Positions 8,374-18,017 are shown, counted from the first letter of the stretch. The stretch is 64,000 bases of DNA from an archaeon (GCA_018670085.1 JABHRS010000020.1:1-64000), one strand, 5' to 3'. The notes: a model not told the origin generated them from the letters alone. A program made the numbers and translations.

Positions 8374-9276
8374 ATGGCAGAACTAATTGTAACTATCCCA
8401 CCTTATGCACCATTCATAGAAGAAGTTGCTTCGCAAAAAGTAGTATCTGGACTGCGGCTGAACACAGTGATGCCAACAAAAGGTAGATTGGAAGATGTAT
8501 TACAAGGAATTAAAGATAAAGCTCAAGAAAAAGATGTTTGGATTGATCTGAAGGCTAGGCAGCTTAGAGTTGAAGGATATTGGACGCCGCCATTTACTGA
8601 ACTTAAAGTTAGTCATCCAATTTCTGTTCAAACTCCATGCCGAGTATACTTTAATGATGGATTGGACTATTCAACACTGTTGGAAGTTGATGGGCAGCGT
8701 TTGATTATGCAAGATGGACCACGCAGAGTCGTTGGACCAGGAGAATCATTGAACATCCTAGAAGCAAGTTTAGAAATTAATGGTTTCTTAACTGACACCG
8801 ATAAAGCATACATTGCAGCAGCAGAAAATGTTGGTTTGAACAACTATATGCTTTCATTTGTAGAATCAGAATCTGACATTGATGCATTTCATTCATTGGT
8901 TCCTGATGCAACAGTTGTTGCAAAGATAGAATCAAGAAAGGGAATGCAATATGTACATGCTGAATGGCCAGAACACAAAAAAAGCAGATTGATGGCTGCG
9001 CGCGGAGATTTATATGTCGAACTACAAAGGCCACATTATATTGTCCAAGCAGTTGAATCAATAGTAAAACAGGACCCAAAAGCAATTGTGGCGTCCAGGA
9101 TCTTCCCATCGCTCTCGCATGGACTCCATCCTAGTTGTAGCGATATTAGTGATGTAGATAATCTTTTGCGAATGGGCTATCGGAGCTTCATGCTTGGAGA
9201 CGAAGTATGTTTGCAACGTGATTCAGTGCTTAGTGCAATTAATTTATTTGAGTCTATTGCTCGCAGATATAATTGA
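8374..9276 (+). CDS. pyruvate-kinase-like barrel protein (no C-terminal domain)
   Basis: 300 aa against about 470 for pyruvate kinase. LIVTIPPYAP, WIDLKARQLRV, VVAKIESRKGMQYV, MAARGDLYVEL and SDISDVDNLLRMGYRSFML line up in order with the pyruvate kinase segments for substrate, metal and phosphate binding (KIE, MxARGDLG, SDVANAVxxGxDxxML). The start of the family (KIxCTIGP) is altered to LIVTIPP, and the allosteric C-terminal domain is absent. It may act on phosphoenolpyruvate or only keep the fold. It sits between T-tract and NAD kinase in the NAD cluster. Active kinase uncertain. Confidence 0.72.
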   Translation: MAELIVTIPPYAPFIEEVASQKVVSGLRLNTVMPTKGRLEDVLQGIKDKAQEKDVWIDLKARQLRVEGYWTPPFTELKVSHPISVQTPCRVYFNDGLDYSTLLEVDGQRLIMQDGPRRVVGPGESLNILEASLEINGFLTDTDKAYIAAAENVGLNNYMLSFVESESDIDAFHSLVPDATVVAKIESRKGMQYVHAEWPEHKKSRLMAARGDLYVELQRPHYIVQAVESIVKQDPKAIVASRIFPSLSHGLHPSCSDISDVDNLLRMGYRSFMLGDEVCLQRDSVLSAINLFESIARRYN

Positions 9277-9353
9277 GGTTAATTAAAAAAATTAGAGACA
9301 AAAAAATGGAACTTGACAAAAGAAGAATGAAGAAATAGAATAGGAGAATAAAA

Positions 9354-10295
9354 ATGAAAGATTTAAACGGAAAAAAAGTCACTGTTGTGTACAAAAAAAG
9401 TAGCTACGATCTATACAAAGATTCTAGTGATTCTTTGACTAGAGAGTATGCACAAGGAACAGCAGCATTACGTGAAAGCCATGAATGCAACTCTAACAGT
9501 TTGGAAACTGTAGTTGACATGTTGAATGAAACAGGTGCCATAACCACAAAATTATACCGAGGAGACATTAAGGAACAGCTTGAGGAGATGATAGCTTCTG
9601 ATTTGATTGTAGTAGTAGGAGGAGATGGTACTGTGCTGGATGTTAGTCATTACCTTTTGGATTCGAAAGTACCAATACTTGCAGTGAATTCTGATCCTAA
9701 ACGCAGCGTCGGCTTTTTCTCACATTCAGATGCTAAAGGTTTTCGACAAACACTACACTCCCTTGATGACAGATCTGTTGTGCCTGAGAATTACTTGCAA
9801 CGTTTAGAAGTTAGAATTAATGGACAGAAAATTTTAGAACCTGTTCTTAACGAAGTTGCATTAGTGCACCAATCACCTGCAGCCTTGACTAGATACTCTT
9901 TGCAGATTGCAGGAAAACAAATATACGATGGTAATAACAGTGACTCGCTACGTAGTGCAGGGATCATTATCTCAACTCCAGCAGGATCTACTGCATGGAA
10001 TTATAGTTTAGGTGGAGAAGTTCTCTCATTAGATAGAAAAGTAATGCAAATACATGAAAGGTCACTGCGCGGAATGGAAGGAAAAGGAGTGATCTCAAAA
10101 GAAGCAATAATTTTGGAATCCAAAAGTAGAGAAGGAGTACTCTACATTGATGGAGAACATTGTAAATATGAAGTTGGGTTAGGTGACATTGTAGAGATTA
10201 AACTTGGAGAACCGTTACTGGTGCTTGGAGATATTCAACATAAACAGCAAGAATATGCTAGGCAAAAAATAACTAGATATCAAAGAAGTTATTGA
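9354..10295 (+). CDS. nadK: NAD kinase
   Basis: 313 aa. Phosphorylates NAD to NADP with ATP or polyphosphate. The signature GGDGT (89-93), VPILAVNSD, the NE pair in PVLNEVALVHQ and the glycine-rich STPAGSTAWNYSLGGE block are all present. ATG 9354 has AGGAG 10 bp upstream. As the last + strand gene of the cluster it gives the salvage route an NADP branch. The IMPase-like gene on the opposite strand nearby could do the reverse reaction. Confidence 0.92.
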   Translation: MKDLNGKKVTVVYKKSSYDLYKDSSDSLTREYAQGTAALRESHECNSNSLETVVDMLNETGAITTKLYRGDIKEQLEEMIASDLIVVVGGDGTVLDVSHYLLDSKVPILAVNSDPKRSVGFFSHSDAKGFRQTLHSLDDRSVVPENYLQRLEVRINGQKILEPVLNEVALVHQSPAALTRYSLQIAGKQIYDGNNSDSLRSAGIIISTPAGSTAWNYSLGGEVLSLDRKVMQIHERSLRGMEGKGVISKEAIILESKSREGVLYIDGEHCKYEVGLGDIVEIKLGEPLLVLGDIQHKQQEYARQKITRYQRSY

Positions 10296-10332
10296 TGGTT
10301 GATGATTAATTGAAGCAAATGATTGTTGAAAA

Positions 10333-11490
10333 TCAATGGTTATCTTGAATATGTTCTACAATTTTTTGAACTGCTCTTTGTTCACCATCGTCTGTTTCTA
10401 ACTCCTTTGCTAAAGAATCACCTGGCACAAGAGGTAAGTCAGATACATGCCCTACAAATCCAAAATGGATAGTTAAATTTCTCTGATATACTCTACTGGC
10501 ATGATTAATGGACTCTGCACACCACATAGATTCCATCTCAACTGCGCGGCATCCTGCAGCAATTGCTGCCTCTAATTCACCATAAGTTTCATTGACAACA
10601 GATTTTACATTAAGAACTGTTTGCTCAACCCTACCTTGACTACGATCACCCAAGATATTATGAAAAGGTAATATTGGTCTTGTTGGAGAATAAATCTCCG
10701 ACAAATCAATAACTGAATTTGGCATGATAAGGTCGTCTCTCTTCATCTCTTTGGTAAGACCACCAACTCTACCAAAAAGATACATTGTTATTTCTCTTTT
10801 CAGTTGATCTTCTCTGGAAATTGCATCATACTCTCGCAGTAATTTAGAGATTATTGTAGCTGCTTGATCTGCGAACACGTAACCAATGTTCAATACTTTT
10901 TTTCCATGAATATTTAATATTTGAGCATCCAAATATTCAGATTTTCCTTGAGCGATTAACTCTCCTTGTTTTGCCATTGCAGATGGAGGACCAAAAACGA
11001 TAGTATCAATATCAGAGATATCTTGATTCTTGAATATGCGCTGTTTATTATGCCTTGGTTCTGGTACAACTAGACCAGTTACGAAATCGTATGCATAATT
11101 ATCATAATGTTGCAAAGTTAAGCGATGATTCTGCGCCCCATGTTTATCAATTGGAGCATGAGCTTGAAATCCATTTGGATCCATGTTTGAAACTTGGAGA
11201 TATGCTTTGATCATTTCTTCATATCTAGATTCACGAGAGATCCCACTGTATTGAGGGATGTGAAGTGCCCTTGTGTCTGGTGTAAAAAACAATGGTTCTC
11301 GTCTATTTTTTTGTCCCACTAGTATGATGTTATTTCCATGATTTTTTGCAAGGTGTTTTTTCATATCTGATGGGAGCACACCATTATACAGATGAAACTT
11401 ATCAACATCATCTCTTGTGACGTTTGATCCAAAAAGACGAGTCTCTGCATAAGTGATTAGTTCTTCATTTGAGAATATTTTTGTTGCCAA
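10333..11490 (-). CDS. nucleoside phosphorylase / nucleosidase superfamily protein
   Basis: 385 aa. The C-terminal two thirds has features of the phosphorylase-1 fold: KVLNIGYVFADQA (about 195), FGRVGGL, an RAVEMES motif (the conserved ME that binds ribose hydroxyls) and a VSDLP element near the end. The N-terminal 120 aa are additional. AMP nucleosidases share the fold and have such extensions. TTG 11490 is the start, with AAGGATGA of the upstream gene's end as ribosome-binding site. It lies 6 bp after the IMPase-like gene, so the two form an operon that may handle nucleosides or nucleotides from NAD turnover. Confidence 0.68.
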   Translation of the reverse strand: MATKIFSNEELITYAETRLFGSNVTRDDVDKFHLYNGVLPSDMKKHLAKNHGNNIILVGQKNRREPLFFTPDTRALHIPQYSGISRESRYEEMIKAYLQVSNMDPNGFQAHAPIDKHGAQNHRLTLQHYDNYAYDFVTGLVVPEPRHNKQRIFKNQDISDIDTIVFGPPSAMAKQGELIAQGKSEYLDAQILNIHGKKVLNIGYVFADQAATIISKLLREYDAISREDQLKREITMYLFGRVGGLTKEMKRDDLIMPNSVIDLSEIYSPTRPILPFHNILGDRSQGRVEQTVLNVKSVVNETYGELEAAIAAGCRAVEMESMWCAESINHASRVYQRNLTIHFGFVGHVSDLPLVPGDSLAKELETDDGEQRAVQKIVEHIQDNH

Positions 11491-11496
11491 TTTTTA

Positions 11497-13770
11497 TCAT
11501 CCTTGCATTTGTGTGAGAGTTGCTGCGATTAAATCCTCAAGTTCTTTTTTGACCGTCTGTGTTTGAGCTCCAAAATAGAGAGTAAATTCTCTTTGTTTAC
11601 CAGCTATATCTCGATGAAATGAACTTCTGTTAATATGAGCACCAGCCTCTTCTGCAATTAAAATTCCTGCTGCCACATCATAATGATTTGCAGTTACCAT
11701 AACAGCATCATTTCCGTGACCTGCCAAATAACTAAACATTAAAGCTGCACTACCAGTTGCTCTAATTCTAGCATTAGACCCATCCTCAAGATTTTGCATT
11801 AGCTGCCACCTAGAATCACCCAAACCTCTCAGAGATACATCTACTAGTTTTCCATCCAATGTATCACAGATGGAATGTTGGTCTGATCCACCGCTTGCGC
11901 TCTGAATTTTTAATTTGGTCTCTTTTCCACTTGCATCAATAAAATATGCTCCCTGATCTAGCTCAGCCCAATAAATTTCTTTTTGCACCGGCTTTGCAAC
12001 AACTGCATCTGTTGTAACCCAATTATTACCATCATATAGTTCATGAGCAATTGAGATTGCAAACTGATCGTTTCCATGCAGAGCATTTCGACTACCATCA
12101 AGAGGATCTACCTTCCATCTTGTCTGCCCATTCACTGGGTCTTTTTGGCTTAAATTTATTTGACCTTCTTCACTGATAATCTCAGCTAAGGGAAAATGTC
12201 TTTGAATGATAGATACAATTCCCATATGCACATCTTCGTCTTCTTGGATCTTCGGTCCAAAATGGTCTGGAACTGAAATATCTTGCATTTGACCACTACG
12301 AAATTTTTTGAGAGGAATATCCCAGACTGCTCTGGCAGCTTCTAACATAACAGCAATATTGCCATAATGAGCCCCTTGCCTTGGACTAGTTGTTCCTAAT
12401 TTCCAAATTGGTTTGAGGACCCGAATGTCCCCTTCATTAGAATTCCTGACATAATCTCCAACCAAAGCACCAACATAACGATCAAACTCATGAGCTAAAT
12501 TCCCTGACTCTTTAAGCCAAACTTTTGGACCACCACTATGTGAATAAGCCTTGTTGATTAATTGTTGAAAATATCTTGTTTCTTTTTTGTCATGATCCAA
12601 TGAGCCAATTGACCTTCCGTCAAGAATAATTGATTCAAGCGCTGCAGACCTTTGGGTAAGAAGTTCAACACAAGCTGGTTGATGTTTGCGCCATGCAGCT
12701 ACTACTTCTTTATCTCCTAAAATTTCTGTGAGTAAATGACCTGAGACAAGACCAGTAGATAAGTCGCGACCATATTTAGGATCATATAACCATTCATAAA
12801 AATTCAAACTTTCACTTAGAAGTGATCGATATTTTAGAAGTGATTCTTTCAAATCTTTTGGAGTGATATTGCTGATGGTATTAATGATTTGATCATCTTC
12901 TGCAAGACGCTCTGGCTCAAAAAGAACAGGAATTCTCCTACCAGCGTTATCAATTAAATTTGGTCCATGAATATAAAACGTACTACAAACATCATTATTA
13001 GTATGCCCAGTTTCGGCATTTGTTTCTACATAATGAGGGAACTGTAAACCTTGCACATAAGTTTGTCCTGGAACAAAAGTTAATGCACCAAGGCGTTGTA
13101 ATTTTGCAGTGCCCATAAACTGCTTATGTAAAACTCCATCTCTATCTCTTAAGTATCCTGAATAAGCATGCATCTCTTTTGCATCCAACCCATCTTTTGG
13201 ATTAATCGCAATAGGCAGTGGTAACCCAAGATTTCTTGTCAACCCATCAACTGCTTCTGCTTCACTAAATTCCTTAACACGATACAAGATATTAGTTAAT
13301 TCTCCAGTAATTGGAGAAGATGCCATCTCAAAACGATGAAGATGAATCTTTTCTGCAGCAGCTTCTTGAGGTGTTCTCCAATAAATATGTAAACGTAATT
13401 TATAACGCTGTTCATCTTCAGTTCGAGGATTGTGGTGATGGAGTACTAATTTATCAAAACCAATTGGATGGGGGTAGGAAGTTGAGGCAATCTGTTCTAA
13501 CGCAGCTTCATCAGACAGAATAGAATCTACAATGTTTAATGCAACACGTTTATCAGCAAACATAGAAGTTATTACCCTCAAACTCCGAGTATCACCTTGC
13601 TGGTGATGCGCAAAATAGTTGGTTAGCATTGCTTTTGCAGTACCAAGTGACTGTTGGTTAGAAAATAACTCAATTGAAGGAGTTAATCCTGGAAATTTAT
13701 CTTGATGTTCTGCAAAATACTGAAGCGCATCATTGTGTCTAATTTTAGCAGGATTATAGTGAAAGACCAT
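11497..13770 (-). CDS. fusion: N-terminal cupin-like region + inositol-monophosphatase-family phosphatase
   Basis: 757 aa against about 260 for the family. The last 270 residues carry the metal-dependent phosphatase motifs: EIISEEG (Glu), VDPLDGSRN, and YDVAAGILIAEEAGA. The first half is unlike the family; it contains LRLHIYW and EKIHLHRFEMASS spaced as in cupin-type barrels, then a long helical stretch. Family members act on inositol phosphate, FBP, PAP or NADP; the NAD kinase 1.2 kb away makes NADP phosphatase an attractive guess (in Methanocaldococcus the two activities are fused). A TATA box 25 bp before ATG 13770 supports this start over TTG 13833. Confidence 0.8.
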   Translation of the reverse strand: MVFHYNPAKIRHNDALQYFAEHQDKFPGLTPSIELFSNQQSLGTAKAMLTNYFAHHQQGDTRSLRVITSMFADKRVALNIVDSILSDEAALEQIASTSYPHPIGFDKLVLHHHNPRTEDEQRYKLRLHIYWRTPQEAAAEKIHLHRFEMASSPITGELTNILYRVKEFSEAEAVDGLTRNLGLPLPIAINPKDGLDAKEMHAYSGYLRDRDGVLHKQFMGTAKLQRLGALTFVPGQTYVQGLQFPHYVETNAETGHTNNDVCSTFYIHGPNLIDNAGRRIPVLFEPERLAEDDQIINTISNITPKDLKESLLKYRSLLSESLNFYEWLYDPKYGRDLSTGLVSGHLLTEILGDKEVVAAWRKHQPACVELLTQRSAALESIILDGRSIGSLDHDKKETRYFQQLINKAYSHSGGPKVWLKESGNLAHEFDRYVGALVGDYVRNSNEGDIRVLKPIWKLGTTSPRQGAHYGNIAVMLEAARAVWDIPLKKFRSGQMQDISVPDHFGPKIQEDEDVHMGIVSIIQRHFPLAEIISEEGQINLSQKDPVNGQTRWKVDPLDGSRNALHGNDQFAISIAHELYDGNNWVTTDAVVAKPVQKEIYWAELDQGAYFIDASGKETKLKIQSASGGSDQHSICDTLDGKLVDVSLRGLGDSRWQLMQNLEDGSNARIRATGSAALMFSYLAGHGNDAVMVTANHYDVAAGILIAEEAGAHINRSSFHRDIAGKQREFTLYFGAQTQTVKKELEDLIAATLTQMQG

Positions 13771-13790
13771 AAGTGTTCTAAGTGATAGCC

Positions 13791-13799
13791 TTTTATAAA
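13791..13799 (-). promoter_or_regulatory. TATA box of IMPase-fusion operon
   Basis: On the minus strand TTTATAAAA is centred 25 bp before ATG 13770 with no ribosome-binding site in between, the layout of a leaderless archaeal transcript. It decides the start of the gene. Confidence 0.65.
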
Positions 13800-13906
13800 T
13801 ATTTCTGAATTGACTACTGATTAATAGTATCAAAAAAGAGTTGTTCTAAGCAAACAATTTTAAAGCCCTTTTCATTTATTCCTTGTATTTGGGACGATGT
13901 GGATAG

Positions 13907-16114
13907 ATGGTAAACTCTAAAGTTGCGGATGGCGAAGATTATTCTGATCTATTAGTAAAATACAAAGAGAAAATCAGAAAAGAATTTGGAGAAACTGGTG
14001 TTAGTTCAGATGGAGCAGGTGCTAAACCAATTAGTAGCCGTGAATATACTGAATTTAAATCAGAAATTTATCCAAACCAATATTCTATGTATGAAAAGGC
14101 CTGCAATATGGCAGAATCAGTTTTCAAATTAAAAGTTGAAAATAAACAAAAAGAAAAATTACAAAAAAGAATAGATACTTGTCACCTTAATATTACTCCA
14201 AGTGGGGTTGTAGCATTATCATTTTTAGCCCCAATGATTTTTATTATTGTTGGATCACTAATTGCCTTCGCAATATTTAACATGGTCTTCTTAGTATTTT
14301 TTTGTATCTTTTTTGGTTTAGCAATGATCTTAGCACTTCAAAAGATTCCTTCATTGTTAGCAGATAAATGGAGAATTCAAGCAAGCAACCAGATGGTGCA
14401 AAGTATTTTCTATCTAGTTACATACATGCGGCACACATCTAATTTGGAGCGAGCAATTGCATTTGCAGCTGACCACCTTGATGCACCGCTCTCACTTGAC
14501 TTTCGAAAAATGCTTTGGGACTTAGAAAATGGAACCTACTCATCAATTCGTGATTCAGCTGATTCATACCTAGAAACTTGGAAAGAATGGAACAGCGATT
14601 TTGTAGAATCATTTCATTTAGTAGAGTCATCATTATTTGAACCAAGTGAAGATCGACGGATATCACTATTAGATAAATCCCTTGATGTGATTTTAGATGG
14701 AACATTTGAAGGGATGCTAAGATATGCACATAATTTGAAAGCACCAATGACAATGCTAAACATGCTTGGGATTATTCTACCGATTTTAGGACTAGTAATA
14801 TTACCTTTAGTTGTAAGTTTTATGAGTGGACCTGATTCATCAACTTTAACCATGGCGATTTATATTTCGCTACTGTACAATATCACTTTACCGATTGGAG
14901 TTTATTATCTTGGGAAAACAATCCTATCCAAACGCCCAAGTGGATATGGACAAGCAGATATTGTGAAGAGCCATCCTGGGCTTAAAAAATATGAAAATGT
15001 AATAATTCCAATTGGAAAAAAATTCCAGTTTGCAGTAAACCCATTATATTTTTCAATTACTTTGTTTGCGTTTCTGTTCATTATTGGAATGAGCCCGATT
15101 TTGCTACATGCAGTTGATCCTGGTTTTGAAATCCAAAATGAAGAAGGATCAATTCAAATGATGGGATATATTTGTCCACCTAACACAGGTAGCTGTGAAA
15201 ACAATGAACTAATTGGACCATATGGACTTGGTGCCTCACTACTGTCGTTGGTTGTGATCTTATCATTCGGGCTGTCGATCGGGATGTTTTATTCGCTTCG
15301 CAGTAAAAATGTAATTGCAATTCGAAACCGGACAAAAAAGTTGGAACAAGAATTTTCCTCAGCAATGTTTCAACTTGGAAACCGATTAGGAGATGGACTA
15401 CCAGCTGAAATTGCGTTTGCAAGAGTCGCTGAAACTATGCGAGGATCAACTTCAGGAGATTTCTTTAATTTAGCTGAGAAAAATATTACCAAACTTGGAA
15501 TGGGACTTGAAGAGTCATTATTTGATCCAAAGGTTGGAGCTGTGGCATCATTCCCTTCAAAGGTGATTGAATCGTCAATGAAAGTTTTAATTGAGAGTAT
15601 CAAACGAGGACCACTGATTGCAGCACAGGCATTACTTTCTATGAGTCGATATATGAAAGAAATTCACCGAGTGGAAGAGAGACTTAAAGATTTAATGGCA
15701 GAAGTTATTGGTAGTATGAAAGCACAAGTTGCATTTCTAACACCTGCAATTGCAGGGATTGTAGTTGGAATAACCTCAATGATTTCAACAGTATTAACAA
15801 AATTAAGCGCACAATTATCTACATTTGCAGGATCAGGTGATACCACTGGGTTTGGAGGATTGGTTACAATCTTTGGAATTGGAATTCCTACGTTTCATTT
15901 CCAAGTTATTGTGGGGCTCTATATTGTGCAATTAGCGTACATCTTAACTGTTCTGGCAACTGGAATTGAGAATGGAGTAGACAAACAAGGAGAAAGATTT
16001 GCGCTTGGAAAAGCACTAGTTAGAAGCGTTGGTTTGTACTGTTTCATTGCAGGAACTGTGATTATATTGTTTAACTTATTTGCAGGAGTTGTTCTACAGA
16101 ATACATTAGGTTAA
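13907..16114 (+). CDS. tadC: type II secretion/archaellum-type inner membrane platform protein (TadC/FlaJ family)
   Basis: 735 aa with two GspF-type domains, the usual doubled archaeal form. After a soluble 90-aa start come membrane helices around residues 105-150, a cytoplasmic helical domain with the FxxxF-like repeats, helices around 285-345, a large extracellular stretch (CPPNTGSCENN), then a second copy of the domain (about 470-600) and helices to the C-terminus. It would anchor a type IV pilus-like assembly ATPase; no ATPase or pilin gene lies beside it. Divergent from the IMPase-fusion gene across a 136-bp intergenic region. Confidence 0.85.
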   Translation: MVNSKVADGEDYSDLLVKYKEKIRKEFGETGVSSDGAGAKPISSREYTEFKSEIYPNQYSMYEKACNMAESVFKLKVENKQKEKLQKRIDTCHLNITPSGVVALSFLAPMIFIIVGSLIAFAIFNMVFLVFFCIFFGLAMILALQKIPSLLADKWRIQASNQMVQSIFYLVTYMRHTSNLERAIAFAADHLDAPLSLDFRKMLWDLENGTYSSIRDSADSYLETWKEWNSDFVESFHLVESSLFEPSEDRRISLLDKSLDVILDGTFEGMLRYAHNLKAPMTMLNMLGIILPILGLVILPLVVSFMSGPDSSTLTMAIYISLLYNITLPIGVYYLGKTILSKRPSGYGQADIVKSHPGLKKYENVIIPIGKKFQFAVNPLYFSITLFAFLFIIGMSPILLHAVDPGFEIQNEEGSIQMMGYICPPNTGSCENNELIGPYGLGASLLSLVVILSFGLSIGMFYSLRSKNVIAIRNRTKKLEQEFSSAMFQLGNRLGDGLPAEIAFARVAETMRGSTSGDFFNLAEKNITKLGMGLEESLFDPKVGAVASFPSKVIESSMKVLIESIKRGPLIAAQALLSMSRYMKEIHRVEERLKDLMAEVIGSMKAQVAFLTPAIAGIVVGITSMISTVLTKLSAQLSTFAGSGDTTGFGGLVTIFGIGIPTFHFQVIVGLYIVQLAYILTVLATGIENGVDKQGERFALGKALVRSVGLYCFIAGTVIILFNLFAGVVLQNTLG

Positions 16115-16145
16115 GTTTTGAGATTTGTAAATAGGAGAATTAAAA

Positions 16146-16559
16146 ATGAAGAATGTAGATTTAATTAAGAAGGCATTATCAGTTATTAAGCCGAGAAAAA
16201 TGCGTGATGGTTTACTTGGCGATGTTGGATCTGCTTTAATTACTGATAAGAACAAAATCTACCTTGGGGTTTGTGCAGGAGTTGGATCAAATACTTTTTG
16301 TGCTGAACAAAATGCAATTGGTTCAATGATCACAAAGAAGGAGTTTAATATCAAAAAAATAGTTGCAGTTTGGATTGATGAGAATAAAAAAGTACATATT
16401 GTCCCACCTTGTGGAAATTGTAGACAATTAATGAGAGAAATTGAACTTGATAATATGAAGAATACTGAAGTTGTTTTAGACTTGGATAAAACTGTTCTGT
16501 TGAAGAAATTGTTGCCACATGATGGTGGATGGAAAAAAATTGAAATTAAAAAAAAATAA
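16146..16559 (+). CDS. cdd: cytidine deaminase-family protein
   Basis: 137 aa. The zinc site is complete: CAE in NTFCAEQNAI (about 56-65) and the PCGNCRQ motif (about 96-102). Deaminates cytidine or deoxycytidine in pyrimidine salvage. ATG 16146 has AGGAG upstream and lies 31 bp after tadC, which may provide the promoter. The C-terminus is lysine-rich. Confidence 0.9.
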   Translation: MKNVDLIKKALSVIKPRKMRDGLLGDVGSALITDKNKIYLGVCAGVGSNTFCAEQNAIGSMITKKEFNIKKIVAVWIDENKKVHIVPPCGNCRQLMREIELDNMKNTEVVLDLDKTVLLKKLLPHDGGWKKIEIKKK

Positions 16560-16578
16560 AAAAAATAAAAAAAAAAAA

Positions 16579-17055
16579 TTATTTCTTAGATTTCTTTTTT
16601 GATTTACTTGCTTTTGAAACATTAGCTGCTTTTGGCATATCACCCCAAGCTAAGATCCCCATTAGCACAAGGTTTAGAACTGGAACTAACATCAAAACTC
16701 CCCACCAACCAGGACGGTTCATTCTTTCAGCTATCATCCACCAATACCAAACCATCATCCCTGAAATTGCTAAGGAACCAACTACTGGGAGAAACATTAA
16801 TGCAAATAATGCTAAACTCCATAACGGGACTCTTCCAACTTTTGCCATCAAGTAAATGTTCAGAAATGGAATCCATGCCATCCATGCATCATCGGTTTTT
16901 GTTCTCTTTGCTATGATCATCAAAGTTACTGCAGAGTAAATGTACAAGGGTAAAAAGACTAAGAGAAATATCCCAATCACCATTCCCAAAATTGCTGCTG
17001 TAAACCCTGCTCCACCCGGACCTTGATTTATAGCACCTGTTATTAAATCAAACAT
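16579..17055 (-). CDS. DUF5684-like four-helix membrane protein
   Basis: 158 aa with four membrane helices (about 20-50, 60-75, 80-105, 115-140) and a lysine/serine-rich cytosolic tail. The AWMAWIPFLNIYLM and RPGWWGVLMLVPVLNL segments are typical of this family of small membrane proteins, found in archaea and bacteria beside signal peptidases; function unknown. AGGTGAT lies 8 bp before ATG. Convergent with cdd. Confidence 0.72.
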   Translation of the reverse strand: MFDLITGAINQGPGGAGFTAAILGMVIGIFLLVFLPLYIYSAVTLMIIAKRTKTDDAWMAWIPFLNIYLMAKVGRVPLWSLALFALMFLPVVGSLAISGMMVWYWWMIAERMNRPGWWGVLMLVPVLNLVLMGILAWGDMPKAANVSKASKSKKKSKK

Positions 17056-17137
17056 TTTGTATCACCTTTTTTTGTTTATTTTAGTTTAAGATCTGTTTAG
17101 AAATTGTTGAAGTTCTTAAATTATTGTAAAAATAAAA

Positions 17138-17866
17138 TTATTGAATCCAGCTCAATGTTTCTTCAAATAATATTTTTTCTGTACCTTCTTCATAAAAAAC
17201 ATGAGTTGCATTTGGAATAATTGAAACTTTTGATGCAACTGAAATCTCTGGTAAAAAAGGTTTCCAGGCATCGTAGCAGTAATGATCTCCTGCAAAAATA
17301 AATTTACATGGTTTTGTAATTTTTTCAATTTGAGATTTAATGTCTGAAACTGCTTTCCACTCTTTGACCATACTTTCACTAAGTAAAACCTCTTTACTTT
17401 TGTGCCAGATGTATTTTTTTAGTTGAGGGTAATAAACAATACTTCTACTGTTTAGATCCAAAAGGCCACGAGTAGGATCCCAAAGAACAATTTTTGTTAC
17501 TTGATCGATATTGTTGTAATTTGATTGTAATATTGTTGGAACTCCCAAACTATGACCAATTAAAATGATGTTTTGATATTTATCTTTAAAATTGTCAAGC
17601 ACCATGTTTAAATCAGCTGAGTGAGTTGAGATATCACATTCACTTAATTTTCTTCCCTGCTTTCTTGATGAGTATAAATCAAATCTGAAAGTATCAAAGT
17701 TTCTGCTAGTGAAAAATGGGACAGCGTTGAAACACAGATGTTCATTTTGTGAACCAGTCAATCCGTGAACAAATATGAGAAGAGTCTTTTTAGATTCTTG
17801 TTGGTAATTTAAAGTACCATAGATGAGATGATTGTCAGAAGTTGTTAGTTGAATTTGTTCTTCCAT
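17138..17866 (-). CDS. alpha/beta hydrolase
   Basis: 242 aa. VHGLTGSQNE forms the oxyanion-hole region, GHSLG (about 102-106) holds the nucleophilic serine, and ATHVF near the C-terminus the histidine; FAGDHYCYD probably carries the acid. It resembles esterase/acyl hydrolases of the YheT/2-hydroxymuconate-hydrolase type; the substrate cannot be told. TATA-like ATATAAATC about 25 bp before ATG 17866 suggests leaderless expression. Confidence 0.85.
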   Translation of the reverse strand: MEEQIQLTTSDNHLIYGTLNYQQESKKTLLIFVHGLTGSQNEHLCFNAVPFFTSRNFDTFRFDLYSSRKQGRKLSECDISTHSADLNMVLDNFKDKYQNIILIGHSLGVPTILQSNYNNIDQVTKIVLWDPTRGLLDLNSRSIVYYPQLKKYIWHKSKEVLLSESMVKEWKAVSDIKSQIEKITKPCKFIFAGDHYCYDAWKPFLPEISVASKVSIIPNATHVFYEEGTEKILFEETLSWIQ

Positions 17867-17939
17867 TGTAATTTATTGGAGATGTTTGATTTATATGTTT
17901 TTCTAAGAAAAAGAATCAGTATTAATATTGAAACAAAAG

Positions 17940-18017
17940 CCACTAGCCACTAACAATTTTTTTAAAATTCTTATAGCTATTGCCATGTACTTCGTAAGTC
18001 ACTAGCCACTGGTCATG
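17940..18017 (+). repeat. short repeated word GCCACTAGCCACT
   Basis: AGCCACTAGCCACTA and AGTCACTAGCCACTGGTCA occur at both ends of this stretch between the hydrolase and endonuclease genes. Related words occur at 29577-29590 (opposite strand, CACTGGCCACTGGCCA) and 37053-37067 (GCCACTGGTCAACC), each just upstream of a promoter. Their role is unknown. Confidence 0.4.

Noticed and set aside
9306-9338. 10-codon frame before nadK
   Set aside because: Too short and AG-rich; the nadK start is clear.
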